Of a stretch of 64,000 bases of DNA, positions 1 to 12,984 are shown piece by piece. The translations under genes were made by a program, and so were the position numbers. Where the stretch lies: contig NC_068558.1 of NCBI RefSeq assembly GCF_022201045.2, forward strand, positions 41,559,501-41,623,500, read 5' to 3'. The notes below the pieces were generated by a model. It was not told the origin of the DNA, made no database searches, and saw only the letters and a list, made by a program, of their open reading frames with translations. Each line of letters begins with the position of its first letter. The first letter of the stretch is position 1. This DNA comes from Citrus sinensis. Taxonomy: Eukaryota > Streptophyta > Magnoliopsida > Sapindales > Rutaceae.

Positions 1-584
1 GTCTGTAGCATTTGTCGGAGGCCATTGGCTGAAGATATCAACTTGTTCAAGAATAAAAAGCTGAAAGATAGCAGCTCAGGTAAAGTTTTAAGGGTTGGTA
101 ATAATCTTTTTATACAAATTTCTGATTTCTTAGTGCACTTGCATTGATTAGGGAGAGTGGCTATGAAATTTGTTCATTATGCATAAAGATGAACAGTGTG
201 TGACTGATTTTAAGTTTTGATGTTTAGGATATGAAGAAGGAGATCATCATGCGGCCATGAGCAATGGCCTTGGCTTAAAGAGAAAGCACTCGCTGGAAGA
301 TCTCTGTTTACTCAAGAAGCTGAAGATAAAAGAGTCCAATTCAGGTACATAATAAACTCAAGTTCTCTCATCTGTATTTGGCATTGCCTTTGCTATTTAC
401 AGCTTTTGCCCGACCCGCATATCATTTGTTTTGTTTGCTGTTTTCAGATTGTCAGGGATCAGCAAATAAACATTGCAGCACTTTTTCAAGGACCCAATTT
501 ACATGCAGTCACATGAGTGACAGTGTGAAAGGACCAAGAGAAAATGAGGTGATTACTGCCACTCCTTGCAAAAGAATCAGATGA
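1..584 (+). CDS. 3' end of an unrecognised protein-coding gene (last three exons)
   Basis: Three exons join in frame with GT/AG borders: 1-79, 228-344 and 448-584, ending in TGA at 582-584. The gene starts before the window. The visible product begins VCSICRRPLAEDINLF, has a lysine-rich stretch (KRKHSLEDLCLLKKLKIKE) and ends ITATPCKRIR. The CxxC near the window edge could be half of a zinc-binding site, and the basic clusters suggest a nuclear protein; both are inferences. I do not recognise the family. The frame stays open across both junctions (phase 1 each time), which supports a real gene. Confidence 0.6.
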
Positions 585-1294
585 AGCATACGTCTCCTTC
601 TTTTGGGTTGATTTTTTTCTCGGAGAAAATAAACCTTCTTAACAATCATAGAAGACCGACTTTGTAAATGATAAGCAATGTGGGTGAATGAGGGAAGTCA
701 AAAACACTTGTAAAATCTGGTGATGGTATGGTGAATCGTAACATGCCATTTCAACAGCATGCAGCAGATAATTCATGCTATTGAATACTGATCAGCAGAG
801 AATTTGATGTCCAGTTTCATTTATTGAAGTAATTCATCATGACTTCTATTTTATTTCCTTCTTCGTGGATAAAGGAGCTTTTACACTTAAAAAAATATTT
901 TTAAAAATTAGTGTACTCTTCCCAATTATTTGCTTTTCAGAGTTAACTCAAGACTTGATGACCTACCAATACAAGGCCAAAACCAAAGGCAGAAACCATC
1001 AACGGAAGAAACTAACACAGACAAGCTTCCAGGGGGATTCAGCATATGGAACTGACTGACCCAATGAAAATGTTGAATAAAATTGAAAATATGCAAGTGT
1101 GATGATTAAGAAACTGGTTCAAAGGGCAAATGACGAAGACAAAGAAATCGTGTGTAAATGAATAAGGAAATAATACAAAATTGGGATACATCTGGGGTCA
1201 TTTCTTCGTGGTAAACGAATACCATTTTCCTGATCTCGCATATAGTTTTCTTTTGCACATATTGTACACTGAGATACCTGACTAAGAAATGAAA
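585..1294. other. Convergent intergenic region
   Basis: This holds the 3' untranslated region of the plus-strand gene and the 3' untranslated and flanking sequence of the minus-strand PIG-T gene. AATAAA-like signals occur near 1076. I see no coding sequence; the short ORFs here lack codon structure or recognisable motifs. Confidence 0.5.
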
Positions 1295-4200
1295 TCATCC
1301 AAAATAGTATTGCCAAGTGACAGCAATACTAGCTACTAACAAGATTTTCAGTACTAACCTAAAACTAATAAAAGAGTGAGGCAAGGATGATGTTGGCTGC
1401 TCCTGTGGTCTTCCTCTGAGCTTGGCTGATAGCCTGGACAGCAGCTGAGAAATCCAACCAGCTTTGTGGCCAGCTGCAAGCAGAAAAATGGTTTAGTCAT
1501 GGCATCTAATACTGGAACACAATTACAGAAGTAGCACATCAGGTAGTGGTGGCGAAATTTTAGATCAGGTGGATAAAGACATAAAGAGCATCAAATAATA
1601 CACTACCGTGCATAATATTAAAGATTTTTTCGAGCATGGCCTCCAGAGGCATAATCGAATTCAGGCCCTGAGCTCAACCATGAATTAAGCATATCAACCT
1701 AAATTTATTTTTGACTGGGTTGTAGATTTTGCAATCACTAACAATATTTGACAGTATATCCAAATCTCATTAAAACTTGAAAGTAAATCTTTCTGTTCTT
1801 AGTTGTTTGTATTCTGACAAAATTGCACGAAAATTAAGATGTCATCAAGAACTAATAGAGTCAAATTTTAGATGTTAGGAAATGAGGAAATTTAAATCGG
1901 TCTTTTCTACTTGCACAGTTCCCTAAAATATTGCTAACTGCCCTAATTAGCCTGTTCTAATTGATTGTATCCAACCAACACACATTTATGAATGTTGCTA
2001 ATAGCATTGTCAGCTGACTGAAAGATATTTTATCAAACCTGAAGAATTGAAATTTGCTTCCAGTTAACCGACACTAAAATTGAGAAACACATCTTGTAAA
2101 AGTCAGATTTTACTATAAATTATAATTATGTATACTGCTGTTCTGTGTTTTCTCATGCTGGATCAATAGTATTTCTAGATAAGAGTTACCTCTGCTTCTA
2201 AGTATTCTCTCCTCCTCATCAACACGCCTCCGAAGCACATTGAGCAATGATCCAAAATACAATGCAAATACTGTGCATGTAATGGTGATGACGTTGTAAG
2301 GCATGCTGAAGTCAGGAGTTGTTAGAGGAATAAGTAACACTTCTGTGTAAGAAAGAACAGGACTCGTTTCCTGTACCACAAATTGAGGCAATAATTCAAA
2401 TGATGCTAAATATTAAAAATGGAGTATTTATAACCAACAGTAAAACATTATTATACCTGAAATTTAGACAAAATCGGTGAGTTGTTCAAAAATTCATCTT
2501 CAGAGAAATTCATCCTTGCATTGAAGCTAGGAAAGCTTATTAGCGCTGATGGAATGTCGAACCCTTGATTAGCATCAGGAGGATATTCATCAATGTGTAA
2601 GAAACCCTATTGAGACATTTTGAAGTAGAAGATAAGAAAATCAAATATGTGCAAAAAATTAAACTGAATGCTTGTTCAGTTTGGCCTCACAATCACCGAG
2701 GAACATCACATTCTAGATCCAGTTTTGAGAAAGAGATCAATTGAATAAAAGAACACGGGCATTGTATAACAGTGTCTATAACTACTGAAGTTAGGTGTTA
2801 GTCTCACCAATGAGTGGGTCAAGACACTTTATTTAGATGTCATGAATAACCAATCAAGGTGAAATAATTTACTTTCTATCAAGTAATGACAGCATGATTT
2901 CTTATTGGCAAAGGTAATAACATGCATTCAGTTTTAGTTTAGTTTTCTGTTCGGAATCAATGCATAAGTATAAATTGAAATGTATTCTAAATTTATTCTC
3001 TAGTCATTTTCCCAGGTAGTAAATGGAGTGACATTATAGATCATGGGTTTTCGTATGACAAGAAAACATGCTTAATTGTCATATGTTTGAAGATACTGAA
3101 AACATCATCATCATCATCATTATTTGTCTTTAAGTTTGATATAAACTTCAGAGCATTACCAAGATTTAAAACTAAGCAGTTTGATAGTTAATTACATATT
3201 TCTCCCATTAAACCTATAATTCATAAACCATACCTTATCAAACTCTAAAGAAAAAGCAGCTGATTTGGAGCCACAAGGAAGCTTCAGAATCATCTCCATT
3301 ACCCCAGGTGATACCTTATCTTTGGAAGGCGAAACCCGTATCTTGTCTACAACATCTGCCATGGCCCTAGGCTGTTTATCAACAAACACTTGCAGGGTAT
3401 GAAAGTACACCTTAATATACCAAGGCACAACTTGGAAAATATCAACTCGCAGCTCACACCTCCCATCAATAATATGACTCGTCGGTAAGCCCTCACTTGA
3501 TTCTGTAGGTTCCAAAGAGATAGCGATAGCACCCCTTTCATTCCCACTGCCCATTAAGAACCTACTAGCATGTAATGGTGCCTGTTGACAGGACCAAACT
3601 ACAGGAATCTTCCATGTGAGCCCCAGATCAAATGGCTGGGAATCACTGTACTTTTCAACTGAAAATCCATAAATAACAGATGTGCTCTTGCCATGCAAGT
3701 TATCTACTTCTTCAAACACCTTGTCTGGAGTAACTGATATCTTAAAGGCATGGTTACTCTGAAAACCTTCAGATTCAAAAGTGTTGGCCACATATTTAGC
3801 ATTTTCCCTCTCCAGATTCTTTAGTTCACCAACCAGACCGTTATCAAGTTGAAGGTATACATTACTAGACTTAGCAATAACACATTTTCCAGGGATGTTC
3901 CTCCCAAAAATTGAACTAATTGACCAACTTGGTTGTATATTTGTTTCAACAGAATAAGTCTTACCCGTTCTCCAGCTACTAGGCTGAAGAACTACTGTAA
4001 GGGTTTGGTCTAGTCCAATGCCTGAATCCACCTCATCTGAACCAGATTCACTTGAGGTCAAACGCAACCGCTGAGAATGATAAAAGCCTCTGTAAATAGA
4101 TGGTCTATCCATTAAAGCAGAAAGCCCGGCTTTGTCTCGACAAGGAAGCAGCTTCAACCATGGAGTAAGGTTCTCAGTGCAAACAGCTTCACGTGGCAAT

Positions 4201-5245
4201 GTACCATATCTCAGGTTGCCAAAAGATGGCTTAAAGGTCAACTCAGGAGCAGAATAGGTGGTAGAAGACTCTAGGAAATTAATAGAAGCACAGAAAAGGC
4301 CTGAAAGCGTGTGGGTTAAATTCCTCCAATAAACATCAACTAGAGATTGAGGGACATCAAACACAGCCCAAAGCTCAACTCCAGGGGGTTTTGCATTATT
4401 GCTTGATAAGGGATCAAATCCACCCCATTGTTCATATCTCCAGCGACCCTGAGTAAAAGATAATTCCATTTCCTTGACTCGAAACTTCTTAACCTGTAAA
4501 GGCAATACTATCCCTTGAATAAAACACTATATCACAAATAAAGCAAGTCACAATTTAATTTCTTAAACTCTTTTCAGTTAATAGATGTAACTGATCATAG
4601 AAACTTGTAACGAAGCCCAATCTCTTTGAACTTGGACTGACAAGCGCTTTCTGAAGAGCTTGCACTTCTTTTGCTAAGTCTTAAACTTAGCAAAATAGTC
4701 TACAGCTTCAATCCTAAACCCAAATCTCATGACCCACTAAGAACCAGAAAATAAGCAAATAAACCCAAAAATGTTGTAAGTCATTCAATATCACACTTCT
4801 CAAACTTTAACTAATAAAATCTAAGATAAAGCAAGAAATTTTTTTTTTAAAAAATCAATCTTTACTCCATTTCTAAATTACACACTATAAAAAGTAAATA
4901 GGGTTTACAATTTTTACTCACACAACATAATGACCCAAAATAAAAGGCTGGATTTTGAAAATAAATAAATAAATAGTAGCGTACCAGCTGAGCGATGGCT
5001 TTGGGAAAGAGGTGATGGTGGCGGCCATGAGAACTAGAGTGGGGAGCTCTGCTTTGGAAATGAAAATGGGCCAACACTTTTCGATCGGGAAATGGCTTTA
5101 AAAGCAACTCCTCTGAGAATTCTTCCCCTCCTCCTTGTTTAAGAACCGATCCAGAAGAAGAAACTGTAGCATACAAAAAGAGTTGACAGAGAAGTAGGAC
5201 GACGACAGCTAAAAGATTCGACCTTCGAGATAATAATATAGCCAT
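1295..5245 (-). CDS. PIGT: GPI transamidase component PIG-T (Gpi16 homologue)
   Basis: PIG-T is an ER-membrane subunit of the GPI transamidase, which cleaves the C-terminal signal of a precursor protein and attaches the preformed GPI anchor. Five exons on the minus strand are in frame with GT/AG junctions: 5245-4985, 4493-3234, 2606-2457, 2370-2190 and 1473-1295, giving about 676 aa, the usual plant length. The start has a hydrophobic signal peptide (residues about 10-30, [18 protein letters not shown]). Typical family stretches are [33 protein letters not shown] and [16 protein letters not shown]. Two C-terminal hydrophobic segments follow, one around [19 protein letters not shown] and one near the end ([18 protein letters not shown]). 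The large exon 2 (1260 nt) encodes most of the lumenal domain. Nothing looks broken. The start codon is the first ATG before the signal peptide. Confidence 0.93.
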
Positions 5246-5758
5246 TTATAGGTTGTTGATCTTGTGTGAGTCTAATTGAAGTCATGAGAATGAGACGGGG
5301 CTATCAGAATCCGCCATGAGATTAAGGAGAGCACCCCCTTGGAGCTCTCGGAGGAATATAATTTTAATTAGTATTTTTATTTTTTTGGGTTAAATTAAAA
5401 AAAAAAAAAAAAAGTAATTGGCGTAACTTTGCAGTTTCTGGGCTTGGAATTTTGATGATTATGAGACTAACGGCCCAAGAATCAGCCCATATATTTGCCT
5501 GATTATCCATTATTTTGTAACAATTATAAAGTGAAGATATCCGAACCCACAACCCCAACGGGTAAAAACTAAGTTTGAAAAATGTTCACAGGATGAAGGA
5601 TCAGGTAAAACTTACTAAATAAAAATTCATTAGCAATAGGAGACGTTTTAAAATCATACTATGCTAATCACTTGTTCTTTTCGGTTCTTGCTTCACTATT
5701 GCAATTTTTTTTTTTATCACCACCATCAAGTGAATAATGAAATCATAATTGATTAATA
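5246..5758. other. Intergenic: PIG-T 5' flank and 3' flank of the XTH pseudogene
   Basis: Sequence upstream of PIG-T (5' UTR and promoter on the minus strand) and downstream of the XTH pseudogene. It contains a 16-base A run near 5398-5413 and a T run near 5706. No gene seen. Confidence 0.4.
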
Positions 5759-7108
5759 TCAACTATATTGGCATTCAGTGGGAGGTCTAGGGTATCTATG
5801 CGTATCAGAGCAATAATCGTAAACCATGTGATGCCTTCTCACATTCTGATATCGTCTTCTTTGGTTGGAGTCAAGTTCCCAAAATCTCACTTCATTCCAC
5901 CAATAATGTGAAGCATAACATTGATTCATGTCTGAGCTTTTATCAACAGAGCAGCGGGCAACATCAAATCCACGGTAACGAGCCTCGAATGGTGCATAGC
6001 TCCAGCTAATCTGCATTCGGCCTCCATCTGTTGCCCAACTGGCGTTCCACAAACTTGCTTCTATTTCCTCAAGTTCCTGAACATTCTTATGGGAATGTCA
6101 TCCACGTGAAACCTGACAAATTGACCAATTTTTCGCATGTACTTTAACGTAAGTAAGTAGCTAGGAAAACAACATGAGAGTAAAAGTGATAGAAACTGAA
6201 AACCGTAGGGTTATATATATATATATATATATGATCTGAGATTTTAAAGTGTGGAAAAAGTCCGGTAAAATTTTTAAATCATGGGGTTTAAGAGAATTTA
6301 AAATTTAAAATGTTTAAATCTTACTGTTTATTTTTTGGATTTTTCGGCATTTTAAAAGTCTGGATTAGAACATTTTTAACGTATATACACACAAACAAAG
6401 AGAGTGTGTGATGGAGAGATTATTCTTACGCAATCTGATGATGGTTCCAGAGAATTTGGTAAGTATGAAAATCAGCAGTGATGCAAACCAGAGGCTAAAC
6501 CTCTGCTTTCTTCCCCCTATGCCATTTGTGAATGCGTTTGTTGATATGTAGATAGGTTTTCCTTCATTATTGCCCAGGAATTCAATGTCCACCTCATGAT
6601 GATTATGTCCTTGCGACGTTAGCTACCATTTAGTTAATTAAAACAAACTTCGATTAATCACCTTGCAAATTAAAAAAAAAAAGGAAGAAAATTGATTAAG
6701 AGAATTAATAGATAGTGGAAATGTATCAGTACACACATAAAAAGCAGTAACAACTCCTGCAGAATTGACTGGTATCTTCATCCTGAACCTGAAATAAAAG
6801 AATCCTGATCCATAAAGTAGCTTTGATCCAAACCCAGCTCCTACAACACAATTATAAAGGCAATGTAACGTTCATTTTTTTTTTTTTCTAAATGCGCATG
6901 CATAATGAATGCCACCTCGTTAAGAATTAATGATAATTATCACCCGAAGGATAACACAGGGACAGCACAACTTCTCTTCCTTGATTTGGTGTCCAAAGTG
7001 GTCGTATCCCCACGTAATGTAATAGTTTTGATCGAAGCTAACGTTGCTGATAATCCTTGAAGCGAACAACCCACCGAAAAAAGCCAGTAATCGAGAGATC
7101 AAATTCAT
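5759..7108 (-). pseudogene. XTH pseudogene (tandem copy of the neighbouring XTH)
   Basis: All four XTH exons can be recognised on the minus strand: start and signal peptide at 7108 (MNLISRLLAFFGGLF, then [15 protein letters not shown]), exon 2 near 6840-6740 (YGSGFF and AGVVTAFY), exon 3 near 6640-6430 with the catalytic motif HEVDIEFLG, and exon 4 near 6110-5759 with the C-terminal XET domain ending at TGA (5759-5761). Compared with the intact copy upstream there are three lesions. One base is missing just after WGYDH in exon 1. The frame shifts in exon 3 after LWF. In exon 4 about 11 codons (the copy's [11 protein letters not shown] stretch) are lost together with the frame. The residual reading frames still translate to XTH sequence, so decay is recent. 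It is probably non-functional; alternative splicing could not repair all three. Confidence 0.85.
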
Positions 7109-7510
7109 TCAAGCCGATTTCGATTTTTAATAATTGCGGCAATTAAGTAATTATAGAGAAATGCTTTGTGGGGTAAATTTATTTAGATGAAGCTTCCCAA
7201 GAATTAAGCAATAAAAATGCAAAAAGGATGTGAACCAACAAGTAGATTCACCTTCCTCACACGCTTTATCCCCATAATGAACCACATCATTGTACCAATA
7301 ATGTTGGAAGCACTTCCAATAAAATTAAAAAAAGGACTTCTGACTAAAGCATTTTATATCTTATATAGTATGGAATTTCTCCCATTATTTTAAGGATTAA
7401 GAAGTTTGAGTATCATACATACTCATCACTTACAATTTCGTATGCTACTTAATTTTATTGGTTACAAATTATAAATGGTCACCAACTCTAGTGGCCATAT
7501 ATTTTGTATT
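7109..7510. other. Intergenic between tandem XTH copies
   Basis: Short AT-rich spacer holding the former promoter of the pseudogene and the 3' UTR of the intact XTH. The stretch near 7230-7310 (TGAACCAACAAGTAGATTCACC...CCCCATAATGAACCACATCATTG, read in parts) resembles 10300-10385 upstream of the intact copy, so the duplication included promoter DNA. No other feature seen. Confidence 0.4.
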
Positions 7511-10135
7511 TTAGTAAAGGCACTCTTTGGGAGGATGTGGGTATCTAGGTCTATCAGAACAATGATCGTAATACATGTAATTTTTTCTCACATTTTCATA
7601 TTTTGCTTTTTGGGTAGAGTGCAATTTCCAAAATTTCTCTGAATTCCACCAATATTGAGAAGAATAACATCGTTGAATGCTTCGGTTCTGATCATCATCA
7701 GCTGGGCAGCCACTGATGTCAAATCCTTGAAAATGAGCTTTGAATGGTGCATGAGTCCAATTAATCTTTGTTCGGCCTCCATCTGTTGCCCAGCTTTCTC
7801 CATTCCACAAGCTTGCTTCTATTTGCATTGGCTTTGATGGATAGCCTACTCCAATACTTTCAAGATTCTTGAACACTCTAATGGGAACATCGTCTACGTA
7901 AAATCTGTCACAAAACAACAGTAATTCAAATCCATAGTAACTCTATATAAATATATATTTAATTGATTAAAAATATTGTCAATATTTCATTTCCGGTGGC
8001 TGAACCAGAATTTTGGTTAACTTGGGGACATATTGAACAAATTATAAACTTGATTATCCCAAAATAAAATGTTTAGAATAAAGGGGGCTAAAAATGTGAA
8101 ATTTTTAGTGAAATGTGCTAAATGTAGGATAGGACCCTTATCTTCTCAGGAATCTTTGATCCTGACCTAAACGCACAAGGACCACAGGCACAAGTAAAAT
8201 CTTTAATGAAATGTGCTAAATTTAGAATAGCACCATGTTGGGGACAGAGACGGTATGGTCTAAATGGGTCAGCCACCTCCACTGAATTAAAAAAATATTC
8301 AGCTTTCTATTTTATGCTAGTGTCTAATTACGTTACGTTGTAATCTTTATTAATTTGCCTCTTAATTTCATTGTTCTACCACTTTGCTCTTTTAAAATAT
8401 TTTAACAACTCAATAACTTGAAATCGAAAGTCCAACAGCCCTAATCACATTACATTGAGAAGGATATTTTGGATAGTTTTGATAATGAAACTATTGAATA
8501 ATGTTATCAACTTATAAAAATGAGTCATGGATGAAAGACAAAACTTTTATATTTATTATTATTTTATAAAATTGCCCCCTATAGAGTAAAATTTTGGCTT
8601 CATCTCCGCAGGCCACAGCCACAACATAGGTTCACCCTTGTTGCACCCTACAATCTTAAGAATCATCACTTACCACCCTGCCGTTTTCATAACACCCTGT
8701 TAGGCTATTACATCCTGCACGTTAAAATTTAACAAAAAGACAGTGGTTGTTTTATAATTGGATGAGTTTTTCTAAGAAAGTTTTGACATCAATTAATTAG
8801 AATTCAAAAATTGTAAAGAGGGTAAGTTATAAGACTCACAAACTATACAGAAAAAGTGTTATTCTCCTTGTTAAAAATTACTAACAAACTTTAATTATAA
8901 GAGCAAACATTATTCACCTATAAATTAAATAAGTTACTTGGTTGACAAACAGTACGCATAATTTAGTTGGAAATCTGTGAGAGAGATTAATTGGTCTTAC
9001 ACAATTTGATGTGGGTTCCAAAGAATTTTGTAAGTGTGAAAATCAGCGGTAGGGTCAAACCAGAGGTGCATCCTTTGTTCTCTGTTCCCTACACCATTTG
9101 CAAACACATTCGTCTGTAACGTAATCGGCTTGTCTTCTCTGTTGCCCAAAAATTCAAAGTCCAGCTCATCATGTTTATCGCCTTGTGAAGTAAGCTGCCA
9201 ATTTCAACTCTTTGAAAATCAGCATATAAATAGATCCTCCCATTAATATTTTATGTGACATGCATGGACCCATGCATATGCAGTGAAACTGTTTCTAGAA
9301 GAGAAGTTGATTAGCTAAGAGACAAATAAATATTGATACTTAAAGAGCTAAAAACTTGCTTTTATGCATATGAGATTTATAGTTGATGAAATGAAAGTAA
9401 GGGTGGCTTTGGTATACTCACGTAAAAAGCAGTGACAATTCCAGCGGAATCCTTGTCCGTTAGCTTCATCTTCAAATGAAAGAAGCCTGAACCATAGTGT
9501 AACTTCGATCCAAACCCAGAACCTAAAATACATGTAAAAGTAGTCGATCACTACATTGCTTTTCTCAACTTATATAATTACTATCGCATGATCATTATGT
9601 TATATATCATCAAATGACTTACTTAATGTCAATAAAAATAAAAATAAAAACGTGTAGAGGGAGAAAGATTAGTGTAATGATTAGTGTAATGGTAGCTTTA
9701 ACAAATTCCCTAATATGACACCCGTTCAATTAAATAATAGCTTAACAATATACCTCGATTGCAAGAATCAAACCAGCTGGACTATCTTATTGGGATAAAT
9801 AAAGCAGTACTTGTTAAACCGAAAATAATGAATATCTAGTATCAAAAGTTTCAAGTCAACTACAGAATTCTACGTTGAAGATTCAAATATATAGCTTGCG
9901 TGAAAACTTAAAAGCATTATTGAGTAAGAACATGGTGAAAGAGAGAATAATATTAACCAGAAGAATGATCCATGGACAGCTGAATAGCTCTCCCTTGATT
10001 TAGAGACAACACATGATCGTTTCCCCACGTAATGTAATAATTTTGATCGAATTTAACGTCACTTTTGGTCGCCGCAGCAATCACACGACTGAGCAAAAGA
10101 AACACAAAGAAACCTAGAAACTGAGAGAGACCCAT
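7511..10135 (-). CDS. Xyloglucan endotransglucosylase/hydrolase (XTH)
   Basis: XTH enzymes cut and rejoin xyloglucan chains in the cell wall and so loosen or strengthen walls during growth. They are secreted GH16 proteins. Four exons on the minus strand keep frame: 10135-9958, 9522-9422, 9194-9001 and 7904-7511, giving 288 aa, the normal size. The signal peptide is [20 protein letters not shown]. The catalytic motif DELDFEFLG lies at about residues 102-110, with both glutamates and the aspartate present. The C-terminal XET_C domain has four cysteines (CPADD, RCYSS, DHCSD, KECLY) and WWN. The asparagine after FLG is followed by RE, so the usual N-glycosylation sequon there is absent. Exon layout and sequence are those of the large group I/II XTHs (XTH22-25-like), but I cannot assign an orthologue. 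A degraded tandem copy lies downstream. The last intron is about 1.1 kb and carries repeat-like DNA. Confidence 0.93.
7990..8640. repeat. Possible degraded DNA transposon in the XTH intron
   Basis: The intron holds a stretch with weakly inverted ends: GGTGGCTGAACCAGAATTTT near the left and a right end whose reverse complement reads GGAGATGAAGCCAAAATTTT. Such GGNGGNGNAGCCANAATTTT ends occur in many plant repeats. No target duplication was found, so the borders are approximate. Confidence 0.3.
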
Positions 10136-10864
10136 TGATAATATATATATTTGCTAATAGTTAAAACCAGTACCAGATTGTGTGCTTTGTGTTAGCATAG
10201 AATGATGAATTTATACACCACAAAAAAGGTTAAAACGACGCCATGCGAGCCCGAACCCATAAGCATAAAGAACAAAAAGACATGCATGCATAAAGGGTGT
10301 GAGCCATAACCTTAATTCCCCACACGCTATTGACTTCTCTTACCATGCTATCCCCCATAACAAACCACATCATTGCAATTTAGCAATGTTTAGAAGCAAA
10401 GAAACTCCAAGAAAATTTGATTAAAAACACGTTATAATTGTGCTTAAACTTCAAATTAAACCAATCTTAATTGAATGGCGCGAACGGTTAATTGCATGAT
10501 GGGTTTGACGTCACAATCAAATCACAGATATTCGACACGTACGTTTTTTAATAGTGTTCCAAGAAGGTGTGGGCTCCAGATTAATTCATGCCCCGTACTC
10601 GCTTTGTTGGTATTGTTACTATTGTATTATAAAATTGATTTACTAGATTTATTATCACTTTTGATGCTAGTATTTTAATCCCAACGTGATCTAGGTCTTC
10701 AGATCCTGCGTGCATGTGTGTCCCTTTAGAAACTTGAAATGACATAAAAATATACTATCCAAATTATTAGGGTTTTTGCATATATTGTTAGTTTTGATAC
10801 GCCGTGGACACTTGCTTGTTTCATTTAAATAATATTGAAGATTCCAATATTTAAATTTCAATAT
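10136..10864. promoter_or_regulatory. XTH upstream region
   Basis: This is the 5' flank of the minus-strand XTH. A TATATATAT run lies just before the start (10140-10150), and the sequence around 10300-10385 is shared with the spacer between the two XTH copies. No defined operator or other gene seen; the short ORF at 10475-10678 has no recognisable content. Confidence 0.35.
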
Positions 10865-10872
10865 CACGTGTC

Positions 10873-11379
10873 TAGAGATGGTAAAATTCAGATTCAGATT
10901 TATATATAAGTGCATTCAAATTCGAATCTGCATTGATATTTTCATATTTGGATATGGATGTGGATCCAGAAAAAATGCAGATTTGGATACGAGATACTAC
11001 TAGGTGCATCCAAATGCGGATCATAAATCCAAGTCTAACACCACCGCAAATTCACAAATAAAATTATAAAAATACCACATAAAATAATGCCAGATCTGGA
11101 CATTTTTTTATTTAATTTAACTTATATATTTTTTAATTAATCCTATTATGTTTTCTAATTTAACTTATATTATTTATTTAATTTTAATTTAATAAATAAT
11201 TTAAAAAATAATGTAGATCCAGATATCCAGTTTTTCGATTGGATTTGCATCTGGATCTAGATTCACATATTCCAAGTTTTAGCATTCAAATCGCAATTTT
11301 TTTAATGTGCGGATCTGGATTTTCTCATATTCGGATATTTGCATATCTGGCCCAGACCTAGATTTTTTTACCAACCCTA
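10873..11379. mobile_element. Non-autonomous hAT-like element (copy A)
   Basis: About 507 bp. The ends are inverted: left TAGAGATGGTAAAA, right TTTTACCAACCCTA (reverse complement TAGGGTTGGTAAAA), 12 of 14 matching. It is flanked by an 8-bp duplication with two changes, CACGTGTC (10865-10872) and CATGTGCC (11380-11387). The inside carries many subterminal repeats of GGATNTGNATNTGGAT type and no ORF. TIR sequence and 8-bp target duplication fit hAT. Three related elements lie at 55277, 56199 and 62651. Confidence 0.75.
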
Positions 11380-11387
11380 CATGTGCC

Positions 11388-12984
11388 AATTATATGTTAG
11401 ATGATAAATTTTATAACTTGCAAAAGTTACATAATTACTATCCAATAAATGAATATCATATTAGTTGAAACTTATACTAGGACTTAGATATTAAGATGCA
11501 TGATTAGCATTGCTAGTTTTATTTTTTAGGATGAGGTTTTAATTTTTCTATGTGTATGTGGAAATTGATTTTACTTTAATCATTTGAAAGTAAATTGATC
11601 CACTTTGATATTTTTAGCTTAGGGCCAATTTTAATTTACCTTCTAATAAATTTATTATCTTCAAAATATCCCTCAAATTATTGTAAACCTTAACTTATCC
11701 CAACTATTGTTAAGAAAATAATTTCTTTTCATCAACATGTCCCCATTTGCACTGATATTTTTTATTAGGGATAAGTTAAAATATAAAAATTTAGGAAATA
11801 TTTTTAAGATAACTAATTTATTAGGAGAATAAACTAAAATTAACCCTACAATTTGAGAAAATCTTTTTAATTTTTTACTATAAATATCATGGATTGCAAT
11901 GTAACGAGGGAAAAAGAAGTTAGTTTATCAAACTATAGATCTTTAATTAAGTTGGTTTTAATTCAAAAAATAATAAGCTGGTTTAATTTTTTTATGTTGG
12001 CAGAGAAAATTAAATTAAAACTTAATTCAGCAACAAGTGGAATTTCTTTGTGCGTGATTTCATCTTCTTTTTTTTTTATTTGCAGTTACGAGATGACAAT
12101 TCCAGCTGATTCAGGATAAAGGGGTTTGGAATTCTTTCCCACATTTTTTATAGCGGGGTTTCCAGAGAAAAGAAAGATAGCAATTATCCTTATCCAATTA
12201 GCTATGTTTCACTTTGTCCTGTTCCCAGTGTACTCTTTAATCCCCTGTACATGCATAATTATGTTCCTTGACATCAATTTTAGGGATAAAAAACCAATGA
12301 AAGTTGATGAAGATCAACACCATTTATTATCGTTTACAGAGGTCAGAGATCAGATTCTTGAACACCAACCTGCACGTACAAGAACTGTTACAACAGAATG
12401 TACGTTGTCGAATACTTTTTGCTTTTGCATGGACGGTCTACAGGTTTAATTAATTTTATATAATTAAAAGAAATATCATGCATCGCTTCAGCAACTAATG
12501 AACTACTATAGGTGATCCGACTTTCTTTGATCTCATTTAATTTGGGAATTTCAGTTTTTCATCTTCATGGATAATAATAATAATAATAATATACAACATT
12601 TACAGCAAATTCACCTTGAGAATTGTAATTATCTGAAGGTGGCTTCCCGCTTCAGGCACTTGGTGACAATTATGAGTTCTCGGGGGTAAATCGGAAAAGG
12701 TAAAATTACCACCTAAATGTTACTTTCAGAAGGTCATATAAGTGCCAAAACTGAAATAAAAAAGATAAAATTAAAATAAGTAATTACCATGAGGATTTTG
12801 TATTTTTGTAGAGTACTAAAATGGCCAAAGCAGGACTGATTTTTGAAGAATAAGCACTATCATTGTCACTAGATAGATTACAGTCCAAAATTAGGAGTAA
12901 AAAAATGTGAGAAAATGCATGTTATTACGTTCCGAGTGAAGTTGGTTATACCTAAATGGCTAAATGTAGTGTATATAAATAGAG
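11388..12984. other. AT-rich intergenic DNA
   Basis: Nothing convincing. ORFs at 11889-12119 and 12126-12449 show no known motif. There is a (TAA)n microsatellite near 12569-12590. Confidence 0.4.

Noticed and set aside
5759-10135. One long XTH gene covering both copies
   Set aside because: Each half has its own start, signal peptide, catalytic motif and C-terminal domain; they are tandem copies.
12126-12449. 107-codon ORF with a hydrophobic half
   Set aside because: AT-rich chance composition; no recognised motif and no supporting exon structure.
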